Shown piece by piece: positions 55,901 through 64,000 of a stretch of 64,000 nucleotides of DNA. How positions within the stretch are numbered: position 1 is the stretch's first letter; every line of letters begins with the position of its first letter. Origin of the DNA: Myxococcus sp. CA023 (GTDB lineage Bacteria > Myxococcota > Myxococcia > Myxococcales > Myxococcaceae); the NCBI RefSeq assembly GCF_010998615.1, contig NZ_JAAEAH010000004.1, positions 1 through 64,000 on the forward strand, in the 5' to 3' direction. The notes under the pieces are model-generated. The model was not told where the DNA came from. It made no database searches and saw only the letters and a list, made by a program, of their open reading frames with translations. The position numbers were made by a program, and so were the translations under genes.

Positions 55901-57196
55901 ATGCACAGGCTTCGCGTCGTACTTGCCGCGCTGACGCTGGGCGCGCCGTTCGCCGCCACCGCGGCGGACATCACCCGGATTGCGTCGTCGCTCGAGGAGG
56001 ACGACCCGTTCGATCTCTTCATCGACGTCGGCTTCGAGCGCACACAGAACCGCGCGAAGATCGTCCGCGAGCAGCTGGCCCCCGCCGGGCAACCGGGGGG
56101 CCGCGTGGATGCGTCGGAGCTCTGGTACAAGGGCGTGGACGCCCGGCTCAACCTGGAGCTGTCCGTCGGGCTCTACAGGGACCTGGAGTTCTCCTTCGCC
56201 CTGCCCGTCGTCTTCTCGCAGAACGAGCGTTGGGACTTCACGTCCAACTCGTCGTCCGAGACGTCCACCATCACCAACAACTGCCTGAACGCCAACGGCT
56301 CCGTCATCCCGGGCTGTCTGGAGGGCTCGGCACCTGGCAGCGCCCTGTTCGGCGTACCGCAGGAGAGCTTCCGCGGCGGCCTGGGCAACATGCGCTTCGG
56401 CCTGGCCTACGCCTTCTTCAACCAGGAGAAGGACGAGACGAAGCCCACCTGGATTGTCGGCCTGGAGTACGAGGCCCCCACCGCGAAGCTGCGTGACGCG
56501 GCCGCGGACACCACCAACTCGGACAGCCGCGGCAACATCGGCGACCGCGTCCACAAGTACCAGCTCTACACGGCCTTCTCGCGCCGCATCGGCGCGGCCG
56601 AACCGTACTTCAAGGCGCACTACACCATCCCCGTGCGCGGTCCGGGCGCCTACTCCAATTGCGCCCAGAAGGACTCCAACCCGGACAACCTGGGCGCCCC
56701 AGACAACTGCTTCCAGGGGCCGTGGAACCGCAAGGAGACGGGCATCAACGCCCCGCACACCGCGGGCATGCTCTTCGGCGTGGAACTGGTGCCCTTCAAC
56801 CGGCCGGCAAAGTCGCAGCGCTTCGCCCTGGACGTCCGAGGCATCGGCAACTACGTGGGCAGCGGCCGCTACTACAACGAGCTGAGCGCCGCCCTGCGCA
56901 AGCTGCTCACCTCCGAGGACTACTTCCAGGTGGGTGGCATGCTGGGCGTCACCGCGAACCCGTCGAAGGCCTTCCAGATTCGCGCCTCCGGCACGTTCCT
57001 CTACAACACCAACCACGCCCTCACCGCCGAGGAGCCGGGGCGTGACGTGAACAACGACGGCGGCGTGGACCTGCAGCCCGGCTCGCCCGAGCTCAACCCC
57101 AACTTCGACTGGCGCTATGACCTGGTGTCTCGCCGCTTCCGCGCGGTGGAGAGCACCACGTTCCGCTTCGACCTGAGCGCCACGTTCAGCTTCTAG
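55901..57196 (+). CDS. Predicted outer-membrane beta-barrel protein
   Basis: 431 residues. Signal peptide MHRLRVVLAALTLGAPFAATA. The rest alternates short amphipathic strands and turns (LNLELSVGLYRDLEFSFALPVVF, MRFGLAYAFFN, FQIRASGTFLYN) and ends in a C-terminal Phe (FDLSATFSF), the signature needed for barrel assembly. I do not recognise a specific family; such proteins are common in myxobacteria. Candidate promoter upstream; a convergent hairpin follows. Confidence 0.75.
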   Translation: MHRLRVVLAALTLGAPFAATAADITRIASSLEEDDPFDLFIDVGFERTQNRAKIVREQLAPAGQPGGRVDASELWYKGVDARLNLELSVGLYRDLEFSFALPVVFSQNERWDFTSNSSSETSTITNNCLNANGSVIPGCLEGSAPGSALFGVPQESFRGGLGNMRFGLAYAFFNQEKDETKPTWIVGLEYEAPTAKLRDAAADTTNSDSRGNIGDRVHKYQLYTAFSRRIGAAEPYFKAHYTIPVRGPGAYSNCAQKDSNPDNLGAPDNCFQGPWNRKETGINAPHTAGMLFGVELVPFNRPAKSQRFALDVRGIGNYVGSGRYYNELSAALRKLLTSEDYFQVGGMLGVTANPSKAFQIRASGTFLYNTNHALTAEEPGRDVNNDGGVDLQPGSPELNPNFDWRYDLVSRRFRAVESTTFRFDLSATFSF

Positions 57197-57204
57197 CGTG
57201 GCCC

Positions 57205-57230
57205 GGTGGGCGCCGATGACGGCGCCCACC
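57205..57230. terminator. Convergent hairpin between barrel protein and rsmI
   Basis: GGTGGGCGCC/GGCGCCCACC, a perfect 10-bp stem with loop GATGAC, between two converging genes. No T-run on either strand. Confidence 0.5.
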
Positions 57231-57237
57231 TGGGGAC

Positions 57238-58068
57238 TCAGCGCTTCAGCGAGAGCCCCAGCCGGTAGACGTCCTGACCGGCCCAGCCCGCGCGGCGGGC
57301 CAGCTCGGTGCTCAGCGCCTTGAGCTTCTCGCCGCGCGACAGCCCCTCCTCCAGGGCCCGGCGCAATTCCTCCTCGGACCAGCGCGTCTCGCCGGTGCGA
57401 CCCTCCACCAGCACCACCACCTCGCCGCGGGGCTCTTCCGCCGCGTAGCGCGCGGCCAGTTCGGACAAGGTGCCCCGGGCGAACTCCTCGTGCAGCTTCG
57501 TCAGCTCCCGCGCCACACACGCGCGCCGGTCGCCCCAGGCGTCGAGCAGGTCCGGCAACGTCTCCGACAGGCGGCGTGGGGACTCATACAGCACCAGGGT
57601 GGCGGACAACTGCGCCACCTCCTCCAGCATCGCCCGGCGCTCGGCGCCCTTGCGCGGGAGGAAGCCCAGGAAGTGGAAGCGCCCCGTGGGCAATCCAGAG
57701 GCGCTCAGCGCCGCGACCAGTGCCGTGGGGCCTGGCACCGGCACCACCGTCAATCCGCGCTCCAGCGCCTCGGCCACCAGCTTCTCGCCCGGATCACTGA
57801 TGGCGGGGCTGCCCGCGTCTGTCACAAGCGCGCAGTCCTCCCCTTCCCCAATCCGGTCCAGGATGCGTCCGGCTCGCTGCCCTTCCGCGAAGGCAGGCAG
57901 GCTCACCAGGTCCTTCCCGCCAATGCCGAAGTGGTCGAGCAGCACCCGCGAGTGCCGCGTGTCCTCACACGCGATGAAGCGCACCGCGCGCAGGGTCTCC
58001 AACGCGCGCGACGTGACGTCCCCCAGGTTCCCGATGGGCGTCGCCACCAGATAGAGCGTTCCAGCCAT
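57238..58068 (-). CDS. rsmI: 16S rRNA (cytidine1402-2'-O)-methyltransferase
   Basis: 276 residues. The tetrapyrrole-methylase-like fold with GTLYLVATPIGNLGDVTSRAL at the N-terminus, CEDTRHSRVLLDHFGI, and the SAM-binding VTDAGSPAISDPGEKLV is diagnostic of RsmI. It 2'-O-methylates C1402 in the ribosomal P site. It follows yraN by 12 bp, a frequent bacterial pairing. Confidence 0.96.
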   Translation of the reverse strand: MAGTLYLVATPIGNLGDVTSRALETLRAVRFIACEDTRHSRVLLDHFGIGGKDLVSLPAFAEGQRAGRILDRIGEGEDCALVTDAGSPAISDPGEKLVAEALERGLTVVPVPGPTALVAALSASGLPTGRFHFLGFLPRKGAERRAMLEEVAQLSATLVLYESPRRLSETLPDLLDAWGDRRACVARELTKLHEEFARGTLSELAARYAAEEPRGEVVVLVEGRTGETRWSEEELRRALEEGLSRGEKLKALSTELARRAGWAGQDVYRLGLSLKR

Positions 58069-58080
58069 GGCGTCGTCCTC

Positions 58081-58461
58081 TCACATCCCCGCGTCGAAGG
58101 CGCCAGGGATGTGCTCCACGGTGGCGCGCTCCCCGCGCCCCACCACCGAAATCACGTCGAAACGGAACATCCGTCCACGCAAGTCATGCGCGAACAGGTA
58201 CCGAAGCGCCGCCTTCACCACCCGGCGCTGCTTGGCGAAAGACACGCTGTGGGAGGGGTCGCCCCAGGTGGCCGTCGAGCGCATCCGCACTTCCACGAAG
58301 CACACCAGGTCGTCACGTTCGGCGACCACGTCCAGTTCCCCGAAGCGACAGGTCCAGTTGCGATGCCGCACCCGCCAGCCCTGTGCCTCCAGGAAGCGCA
58401 CCGCCGCCTCCTCCCCGGCATTCCCATACTCCCGCCGCTCAGCCGGCGCCGCCCGTCGCAT
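58081..58461 (-). CDS. yraN: YraN family protein (UPF0102, endonuclease-like fold)
   Basis: 126 residues from ATG at 58461, which has AGGGGAGGGG at good spacing (an upstream start at 58506 is less likely). The core GNAGEEAAVRFLEAQGWRVRHRNWTCRFGELDVVAERDDLVCFVEVRMR shows the restriction-endonuclease-like GE-D-(V/I)-..-VEV(R/K) motif of this family, with the final Lys replaced by Arg. Function uncertain. Between the SMC-like gene and rsmI. Confidence 0.92.
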   Translation of the reverse strand: MRRAAPAERREYGNAGEEAAVRFLEAQGWRVRHRNWTCRFGELDVVAERDDLVCFVEVRMRSTATWGDPSHSVSFAKQRRVVKAALRYLFAHDLRGRMFRFDVISVVGRGERATVEHIPGAFDAGM

Positions 58462-58512
58462 CCACCCCTCCCCTGACGGCCCTCCCCCCTGGAGGCAACC
58501 CGCCACGTCGCC

Positions 58513-60414
58513 TCAGACGTTAACGGGTCCGTCCGACATCTGCGCGAAGCCCGGGTGCGAGGTGACGTGCAGCACCTGCGTCAGCGTGCCCAGGTGCTTC
58601 AGCATGCGGGCGATGAGGGGCAGCTTCACCTCCTCCATTCCCGTGAAGACGTCCTCCAGGAGGAAGGGACGCTTCACGCGGGCGCTCGCCTTCTCCACCA
58701 CCGTCATCCGCAGGGCCACGTAGTACAGGTCCAGGTCCTTCGCGGGGAGCTCGCCCACCGGCACCCGCCGGCCCGAGGCCAGGGCGAAGCCCTTGCCCTC
58801 GCGGTCCCACTCGATGCCCTGGTACCGCCGGTCCGTGAGCGCGGTGAGGTACTGGACGCACCGCTCCTTCAGCATCGCCTGTACGGACAGGATGTCCGTG
58901 GTGAACACGTCCGCCGCCTGGGACAGCAGCATGGGCGACGGATCCTCCAGCGTCTCCACAGGCACGGAGCCATCCGGACCCGGCGCGGCCGGCGGTGGAG
59001 GCGCCTTGGCCAGGGCAATGGACTCCTTCAGCCGGCCCATCTCGCGCTCCACCTCGCGCACGTCACGGACGTACGTGCCCTTCTGCGTCAGCTCCTCGTT
59101 GAGCGCCTCCGCCTCCGCCTTCAGCGACTGAACCTGGGCGGCAGCCGCGAGGTAGTCCGGATCCGACTCCATCGTCTGCAGCTGGTCCTGCAGCTCCGCG
59201 ACGCGCGCGCCCAGCAGTTCCTTGCGCTCCAGGGCCGGGGCGATGCCGTCCAGCTCTTCCACGTCGAGCGCCTTCTGAGCCATGCGCAGCGGCGCGGCTT
59301 CCGCCTCGTACTCCTCGAGGATCTTCTTCTCCCGGATGTCGAAGCGGTTCTCTTTGCTGCCGTGACGCGTGGCCTTCTGCAGGTCATCCACGTAGCGCAG
59401 CGCCAGGAAGGCGGCGACGCCGAAGGCCGGGATGTCCAGCAGCGCCAGGTAGCGGAAGGTCCGGTCCACACCGAAGCCCAGGCCCACAGCCAGCGCCAGG
59501 AACAGCACGCCCGCGCCCAGGCCGGCCCAGAACCCCATGTTCCGCGTCAGGGGCGGCACCGAGGCGGGACGAGCCTCCGCTTCGTTCTCCCGGTCCGCGT
59601 TGAGGCGCGCCAGGGCCTCGTCACGCCTGGCAATCACCTTGGGGTGGCGCTTCAGGCGGTTCACGATGTCCTGGGGCAGTCCCAGAGAGCCAGGCGTCGG
59701 CGCCGCGCGCCAGGCGGCCTCGGCCTCGGCGATGGCCACCTTGAGCCCCTCGGTGCCCTTCAGCCGCTGCTCGGCGTCGAAGATCTGGGACGCCACGCCG
59801 TCCGCCTTGAACTGGAGGCTGTCCACCTCCGTGGAGGCAGCCAGTTCCTGCTCCAGCGCGCGCAGCTTCGCCTCGGCGGCGGGGATGTCCTCCGCGGGCA
59901 GCACCGTGGAGGCGGACGCCAATGACGGGTACCTGCCGGACGTCTTGGGGTCCACCTTCGCCGCGGCGGCAGCGGACTTCCTCGGGCGTCGCGAGGGAAA
60001 CTGCGCGGACTGAAGGCAGTACACCTGCTCGAACGTGGTCTTCGGTGGAAGTCCCGCCTGTCCGCGAAGGAACTGGCTGATCTCCGACGCATCCGACGAG
60101 ACGAGCTCCGCCTGCTGCGTCGTGGGATTCATCCGGTGCAACGTCCCGGAGCCGCCGAGGTCGCGCAGCACGCGGTACGTCACCCCATCCACTCCGACGA
60201 ACGTCAGGGCCGCCTTGCCCGACTTCGCACCGGCGGCGATGAAGCTGGCGTCAGTGCCGCGCCCATCCGCGAAGAGCAACGCGAGGGAGAGGCCCGCCAG
60301 GGGGCTCGACTCCGCCGAGGGCGGTTTGAGGACGAGGTATCCCGCCTTCAGGGCAAAGCGCCCCGCGGGGGAGAAACCGCGGACGTTCTGGACGGCGACT
60401 TCGGCGAATTGCAT
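58513..60414 (-). CDS. SMC/Rad50-like coiled-coil protein with membrane helices, no Walker A
   Basis: 633 residues. The N-terminus (FAEVAVQNVRGFSPAGRFALKAGYLVLKPP) begins like the ATPase head of RecF/SbcC proteins, but the usual P-loop GxxGxGKS is replaced by a sequence without Lys-Ser. Coiled coil (~180-290), then two hydrophobic helices (~297-345: FWAGLGAGVLFLALAVGLGFG, and LDIPAFGVAAFLALRYV), then a second coiled coil (~350-490) and a C-terminal head with LEDVF (Walker-B-like) and VTSH. The plan recalls YhaN-type membrane Rad50-like proteins. First gene of a unit with yraN and rsmI. Confidence 0.7.
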   Translation of the reverse strand: MQFAEVAVQNVRGFSPAGRFALKAGYLVLKPPSAESSPLAGLSLALLFADGRGTDASFIAAGAKSGKAALTFVGVDGVTYRVLRDLGGSGTLHRMNPTTQQAELVSSDASEISQFLRGQAGLPPKTTFEQVYCLQSAQFPSRRPRKSAAAAAKVDPKTSGRYPSLASASTVLPAEDIPAAEAKLRALEQELAASTEVDSLQFKADGVASQIFDAEQRLKGTEGLKVAIAEAEAAWRAAPTPGSLGLPQDIVNRLKRHPKVIARRDEALARLNADRENEAEARPASVPPLTRNMGFWAGLGAGVLFLALAVGLGFGVDRTFRYLALLDIPAFGVAAFLALRYVDDLQKATRHGSKENRFDIREKKILEEYEAEAAPLRMAQKALDVEELDGIAPALERKELLGARVAELQDQLQTMESDPDYLAAAAQVQSLKAEAEALNEELTQKGTYVRDVREVEREMGRLKESIALAKAPPPPAAPGPDGSVPVETLEDPSPMLLSQAADVFTTDILSVQAMLKERCVQYLTALTDRRYQGIEWDREGKGFALASGRRVPVGELPAKDLDLYYVALRMTVVEKASARVKRPFLLEDVFTGMEEVKLPLIARMLKHLGTLTQVLHVTSHPGFAQMSDGPVNV

Positions 60415-60438
60415 GGCCCGCGCATGTTAGCGCGAATG

Positions 60439-60468
60439 AAAAAAGGAGCGTCCGGGATCGGACGCTCC
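60439..60468 (-). terminator. Intrinsic terminator of rplS
   Basis: Minus strand GGAGCGTCC, loop GATCC, GGACGCTCC and six T's; also A-rich on the other side, so bidirectional. It ends 25 bp before the start of the SMC-like gene. Confidence 0.9.
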
Positions 60469-60495
60469 TTTTCACTGCACAGGCGCTGGAAGCGC

Positions 60496-60879
60496 TCAGG
60501 AGGCCGAGGCGGCCTTCTTGGCCGGCTTCGGCTCTTCGATGACGTCGACGCGCGCCGCCTTGCCCTTGAGGTCGCGGAGGTAGAACAGGCGCTTGCGGTT
60601 CACGTCACCGCGCGACAGGACCTCGATCTTCTCGTAACGGGGGCTGTGCAGCGGGAACACGCGCTCCACGCCGACGCCGAAGGAGAGCTTGCGCACCGTG
60701 AAGGTGGCGCGGTGGGCGCCCTTGGTCTTCCGGATGACGATGCCCTCGAACGCCTGCACGCGCTCCTTCTCGCCCTCCTTGACCTTCCAGTGGACGCGCA
60801 CGGAATCACCGGTATTGAACACGGTGACATCCTGGCGCAGGAACTTGGCCTCGATGTGCTGAATGGCGGCGTTGCGCAT
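60496..60879 (-). CDS. rplS: 50S ribosomal protein L19
   Basis: 127 residues from ATG at 60879 (CGGAG upstream). The motifs [31 protein letters not shown] and [19 protein letters not shown] are typical L19. It sits at the 30S-50S interface. Final gene of the rpsP-khpA-rimM-trmD-rplS cluster, here separated from trmD by 117 bp with a possible own promoter. Confidence 0.98.
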   Translation of the reverse strand: MRNAAIQHIEAKFLRQDVTVFNTGDSVRVHWKVKEGEKERVQAFEGIVIRKTKGAHRATFTVRKLSFGVGVERVFPLHSPRYEKIEVLSRGDVNRKRLFYLRDLKGKAARVDVIEEPKPAKKAASAS

Positions 60880-60933
60880 GACAAACTCCGGAAAAACTTG
60901 AACTGACGCGATGGTCGCGTGAAGAGCGGGCCG

Positions 60934-60961
60934 TACTAACAGAGAGAGCGGTGTCGGACAA
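60934..60961 (-). promoter_or_regulatory. Possible rplS promoter
   Basis: Minus strand TTGTCC, a 16-nt spacer and TTAGTA in the trmD-rplS gap. Confidence 0.4.
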
Positions 60962-60996
60962 GCCCTGATGATCCAACCCGCTAGCAACGCTCAGGG

Positions 60997-61740
60997 TTAC
61001 AGCTCTTCCTCCCGCCGGGCCAGAAGTTTCTGGTCGGCCTTCGACAACGCCACGCGGGCATACAGGTCCGGGCGGCGCTCATGGGTGAGCACCAACGACT
61101 TCCAGCGCCGCCAGCGGGCAATCCGGGCATGGTCGCCGGACTGCAGGGCGGCCGGCACCTCGACGCCCCGGAAGACAGGCGGGCGGGTGTACTGGGGATG
61201 CTCCAGCAGGCCTTCCTCGAAGCTCTCCGTGACGGATGAATCCACGTTGCCCAGGACCCCGGGCACCAGCCGCGCCACCGCGTCCACCACCGTCATGGCC
61301 GCCAACTCGCCGCCCGTGAGAACGAAGTCTCCCAGGGACAGCTCCCCGTCGAGGTGCGCCATCACCCGCTCGTCCACGCCCTCGTAGCGGCCGCAGACCA
61401 GGATGAGGCCCGCCTCGTGACGGACCAACTCACGCGCAGTGGCCTGGGTAAAGGTGGGCCCTCGGGGGCTCATGAGCAGCACCCGTGCGCCCGGTTGCCG
61501 CGCTTTGGCCGCCTCAATCGCGGCGACCAGGGGCTCCGGCTTCATCACCATGCCGGCGCCACCGCCGTAGGGCGCGTCGTCGGTGACGCGGTGCTTGCCC
61601 TCGGCGTACTCGCGGATATCGGTAATGGTGGTGGCCAGCAGGCCCTTCTCCTGAGCCTTCCCGAGGATGCTGGCCCCCAGGTAACCGGTCACCATGCCGG
61701 GGAACAACGTGAGGATCTCCACCGGATACGGTGGGCTCAT
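60997..61740 (-). CDS. trmD: tRNA (guanine37-N1)-methyltransferase
   Basis: 247 residues. Starts [25 protein letters not shown], followed by [17 protein letters not shown] and the trefoil-knot SAM site [15 protein letters not shown] and [14 protein letters not shown]. It methylates G37 next to the anticodon to prevent frameshifting. Its start overlaps the rimM stop by four bases. Confidence 0.98.
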   Translation of the reverse strand: MSPPYPVEILTLFPGMVTGYLGASILGKAQEKGLLATTITDIREYAEGKHRVTDDAPYGGGAGMVMKPEPLVAAIEAAKARQPGARVLLMSPRGPTFTQATARELVRHEAGLILVCGRYEGVDERVMAHLDGELSLGDFVLTGGELAAMTVVDAVARLVPGVLGNVDSSVTESFEEGLLEHPQYTRPPVFRGVEVPAALQSGDHARIARWRRWKSLVLTHERRPDLYARVALSKADQKLLARREEEL

Positions 61741-62303
61741 TCCGCGTCCTCCGGGCCTCCACCCGACTCGGCGTCCTTGCGTCCCCCCTCCACGTACTCG
61801 GGCGGATGGATGACGATTCGCCGCGCCTCGAGGTCCACGGTGGGGACGAACTCGTCGGCGAAGGGAACCACCAGCTCCTCGCGCCCGGAAGCGCGAATGA
61901 CCAGATTGGGCACCTCGCCGGTGGCCCAGATCTCCTCCACCCGGCCCAACGCGTTCCCGTTGGCGTCCACGGCATCGAGCCCCACCAGGTCACCCTGGAA
62001 GAACTCGCCCTCCGCGGGCGGCTCCAGATCCTCGCGGAAGACGAACACCTTGGCGCCCACGAGCGCCTCCGCGTCGTTCCGCGACTCCACGCCCTCGAGG
62101 ACCACGATGTCCTCCTTGGGCGTGGGCCGGAGCGCCTCCAGCCGCATTTCCCGCTCCACACCGGCGCGCGTCCGCACCCAGATGCGTTCGACGGTGTCGA
62201 GCGTCTCCGACGCCGGATCCAACGCGCGAATGGCGACCTCGCCACGCAGGCCGTGAGCGCGCGCGACGTATCCCAACTCCAGATAGGGACTGGTGGCCGT
62301 CAC
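61737..62303 (-). CDS. rimM: 16S rRNA processing protein RimM
   Basis: 188 residues: an N-terminal RimM domain ([21 protein letters not shown]) and a C-terminal PRC-barrel ([22 protein letters not shown] ... [22 protein letters not shown]). It helps the 30S head mature with S19. Overlaps both neighbours by four bases (khpA before, trmD after). Confidence 0.97.
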   Translation of the reverse strand: MTATSPYLELGYVARAHGLRGEVAIRALDPASETLDTVERIWVRTRAGVEREMRLEALRPTPKEDIVVLEGVESRNDAEALVGAKVFVFREDLEPPAEGEFFQGDLVGLDAVDANGNALGRVEEIWATGEVPNLVIRASGREELVVPFADEFVPTVDLEARRIVIHPPEYVEGGRKDAESGGGPEDAE

Positions 62304-62584
62304 TGCGCGGAGTCCGGCGCGACCGGAGCGCCTGCTGCATTGCGCCGGTCGTCGAGAATCTCCAGGCGGACCTTCTGCCCGGACTTCTGTGCGGCGGCAT
62401 TGAGTAGCGTCCGGAGGGCATTCACGGTGCGCCCGTCACGGCCGATGACCTTGCCGACGTCCTCGGCGGAGACCTTCAGCTCGAAGAGCCGGGCCCCTTC
62501 CGCCTCGGAAATGCGCAGGCTGACCTGGTCAGGATGATCGACCAGGGCCCGCGCCAGATAGTTGAGAAGCTGCTCCACGTCCAC
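62300..62584 (-). CDS. khpA: KH-domain RNA-binding protein (KhpA/YlqC)
   Basis: 94 residues with a single KH fold: the signature loop VIGRDGRTVNALRTLL is intact (GxxG). GTG start at 62584, 11 bp after the rpsP stop. The gene normally sits between rpsP and rimM and encodes a small RNA chaperone that pairs with KhpB/Jag in Gram-positives. Confidence 0.95.
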   Translation of the reverse strand: MDVEQLLNYLARALVDHPDQVSLRISEAEGARLFELKVSAEDVGKVIGRDGRTVNALRTLLNAAAQKSGQKVRLEILDDRRNAAGAPVAPDSAQ

Positions 62585-62595
62585 TCGGGCGTGGC

Positions 62596-62856
62596 TCAGA
62601 CCGCGGGAGCGGGCTTGGCCTTACCGGCGACCTTGATCAGGTCCGCAACGGTCTCAGACGGCGTCGCGCCCGTCTTCAGCCAGTAGTTGAGGCGCTCCTC
62701 GTTGAACTCCACCTTCGGCGGCTCCTGGTTCGGGTCGTACGCACCCACGGCCTCGATGAACTTGCCGTCCCGGGGGTTACGGGAGTCGGTGGCGACCACG
62801 TGGTAGTACGGCTTCTTCTTGACGCCCGCGCGGGCAAGACGGAGGACAACGGCCAT
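62596..62856 (-). CDS. rpsP: 30S ribosomal protein S16
   Basis: 86 residues: MAVVLRLARAGVKKKPYYHVVATDSRNPRDGKFIEAVGAYDP is the S16 signature. First gene of the operon, with a good promoter ~50 bp upstream. The ffh gene that often precedes it is not here. Confidence 0.98.
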   Translation of the reverse strand: MAVVLRLARAGVKKKPYYHVVATDSRNPRDGKFIEAVGAYDPNQEPPKVEFNEERLNYWLKTGATPSETVADLIKVAGKAKPAPAV

Positions 62857-62903
62857 TGAATGCTCTCCAACAAACAGGAAACGTCTTAGGAAAGGGGTGG
62901 CGC

Positions 62904-62932
62904 TCTTAACGCCTCACCCGTTGGATTGTCAA
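62904..62932 (-). promoter_or_regulatory. Promoter of the rpsP operon
   Basis: Minus strand TTGACA, a 17-nt spacer and TTAAGA, ~50 bp before rpsP. Confidence 0.65.
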
Positions 62933-62946
62933 GGAAGTTCGGGACC

Positions 62947-64000
62947 TTATGTTGTACTATCGGCCCCGGCTTGTGTCTCGCCGCGATTGGCGAGCTGCCC
63001 GCAGGCGCCGGCGATGTCCCGGCCCCGGTTCCTGCGGATGTAGGCGGCGACATGGCCGTCCGCGAGGATGGCGCGGAACTCCTCCGCCCGCTCCTCGCCG
63101 GTGGTGTGGAACCCCAGGCCGGGATTCTCGTTGTAGGGGATCAGGTTCACCTTCACCGGGATGCCCTTGAGCAGCTCGATGAGCCGGTGCGCGTCTTCGT
63201 CCGCGTCGTTGAAGCCCTTGATGAGGACGTACTCGAAGGTGATGCGGCGGCCCTGACGCAGCGGGAACTTCCGGCAGGCGTCCAGCAAGGCCGCGATGTT
63301 CCACTTGCGGTTGACGGGCATCGTCTTGCTGCGCTGCTCGTCCGTGCTGGCGTTGAGGGAGATGGCCAGCTTGACGTCCGTCTCCTTGCCGAAACGCTCA
63401 ATCATCGGCACCAGCCCCACGGTGGAGACGGTGATGTGCCGGTGGCTGAAGTTCGGCCCGTTCTCGGACTGGAGGATGGAGAGCGCCGTCTTGAGGTTCT
63501 CGAAGTTGTGGAGCGGCTCCCCCATCCCCATGAACACCAGGTTGGAGAGCGGGCGGAGCGTCTCGTGCCCCTCGTTCTTGCGGACCTCGCGGTTCACCGC
63601 GTGGACCTGGGCCACAATCTCGCTGGGGGTCAGGTTGCGCTTGAGCCCCATGGTGCCCGTCATGCAGAAGCCGCAGGCCATGGCGCAGCCCACCTGCGTG
63701 GACACGCACAACGTCCTGCGGTCCTCGGTGGGCATGTAGACGGATTCGATGTAGCGCCCGTCCCGCGTCTTCCACCGGTACTTGATGGTGCCGTCGATGC
63801 TGCGCAGCTCGCAGTCCTTCACCAGGGGGACGATCTCCGCCCGCGCCCCGAGCTTCTCGCGCAGGACCTTGGAGAGGTCCGTCATCTCGTCGAACGAGGT
63901 GGCGCCGCGCTGGTGCAGCCAGCGGTAGATCTGCGGGGCACGGAAGGCGCGCTCACCCAGTTCCTCGGTGACGAAGCGCGACAGCGCCTCCAACGACAGG
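62947..64000 (-). CDS. rlmN: 23S rRNA/tRNA adenine-C2 methyltransferase, 5' end beyond window
   Basis: The radical-SAM motif CAMACGFC (CxxxCxxC) and the blocks RWKTRDGRYIESVYMP, STQVGCAMACGFCMTG and LAISLNASTDEQRSKTMPVN identify RlmN/TrmG, which methylates A2503 of 23S rRNA and A37 of some tRNAs. The frame is open through the right edge (SLEALSRFV... continues), and the codon at 63993 is TTG in mid-domain, so the true start lies outside the window. About 351 codons are present. Confidence 0.96.
   Translation of the reverse strand, partial: LSLEALSRFVTEELGERAFRAPQIYRWLHQRGATSFDEMTDLSKVLREKLGARAEIVPLVKDCELRSIDGTIKYRWKTRDGRYIESVYMPTEDRRTLCVSTQVGCAMACGFCMTGTMGLKRNLTPSEIVAQVHAVNREVRKNEGHETLRPLSNLVFMGMGEPLHNFENLKTALSILQSENGPNFSHRHITVSTVGLVPMIERFGKETDVKLAISLNASTDEQRSKTMPVNRKWNIAALLDACRKFPLRQGRRITFEYVLIKGFNDADEDAHRLIELLKGIPVKVNLIPYNENPGLGFHTTGEERAEEFRAILADGHVAAYIRRNRGRDIAGACGQLANRGETQAGADSTT

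Noticed and set aside
62947-63993. rlmN beginning at the TTG at 63993
   Set aside because: This codon lies in the middle of the conserved N-terminal helix (SLEALSRFV), and the frame is open to the window edge, so the gene is treated as truncated.

Overview
The window is about 70% GC, with coding sequence strongly biased to G/C in the third codon position, and it looks like a chromosomal segment of a myxobacterium very close to Myxococcus xanthus. The best markers are an encapsulin shell gene (encA) with its ferritin-like cargo gene (encB, carrying the LTVGSLRR docking peptide) in the M. xanthus arrangement, a secreted protease ending in a MYXO-CTERM-type sorting tail, and many lipoproteins and predatory or secreted hydrolases. 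Most of the window is ordinary core genome. No phage, CRISPR array or complete mobile element is visible.

Layout. 1-0.7 kb: the N-terminal part of an IS630-type transposase cut by the window edge, then tRNA-Pro. 0.7-7.8 kb (minus strand): a translation cluster, tRNA-Val, thrS, rpmI, rplT, pheS, pheT, ihfA. infC is not in its usual place between thrS and rpmI, and strong intrinsic terminators sit directly in front of both thrS and pheS. 7.9-11.6 kb: uracil-DNA glycosylase, AI-2E/PerM-type transporter, two envelope proteins and a PilZ protein. 11.8-18.8 kb: FKBP isomerase, two HExxH metallopeptidase lipoproteins on either side of a cold-shock gene, a degenerate DHH protein and a DUF3105 lipoprotein. 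19-25.4 kb: SDR oxidoreductase, an apparently 5'-truncated metallophosphoesterase, a DUF1624 acyltransferase, a VOC protein, a YfbK-like VWA lipoprotein and a bacterial expansin. 25.4-34.3 kb: a three-gene membrane operon of a YqiJ-like OB-fold protein (with 33-bp in-frame tandem repeats), a flotillin-like SPFH protein and a 1855-residue DUF3686/AAA ATPase. 34.5-35.0 kb: the remains of a type IB topoisomerase gene, broken by frameshift and deletion.

35-47.2 kb: small-molecule enzymes (O-methyltransferase, 2OG oxygenase, DUF1330, Tat-exported amidase, patatin), a 1780-residue M36 protease with tandem PKD-like domains, a small Cys-rich lipoprotein and an NmrA-like protein. 47.3-47.8 kb: three tandem initiator tRNA genes on about 140-bp repeat units with a good sigma-70 promoter and a terminator. 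47.8-51.8 kb: an S1-domain protein with a disordered Arg/Gly-rich N-terminus, and murJ. 51.8-57.2 kb (plus strand): encB-encA, an NtrC-type response regulator, an M23 peptidase and an outer-membrane barrel protein. 57.2-64 kb (minus strand): rsmI, yraN, a membrane-anchored SMC-like protein, rplS, trmD, rimM, khpA, rpsP and a 5'-truncated rlmN.

I did not find a clearly unprecedented system. The items most worth a second look are the flotillin/OB-fold/DUF3686 ATPase operon with its repeat insert, the SMC-like protein with membrane helices where a hinge would be, the terminators in front of thrS and pheS, the encapsulin operon reading into an NtrC regulator, the topoisomerase IB pseudogene, and the triplicated initiator tRNA. 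All family assignments come from reading motifs by eye; no database search was possible.
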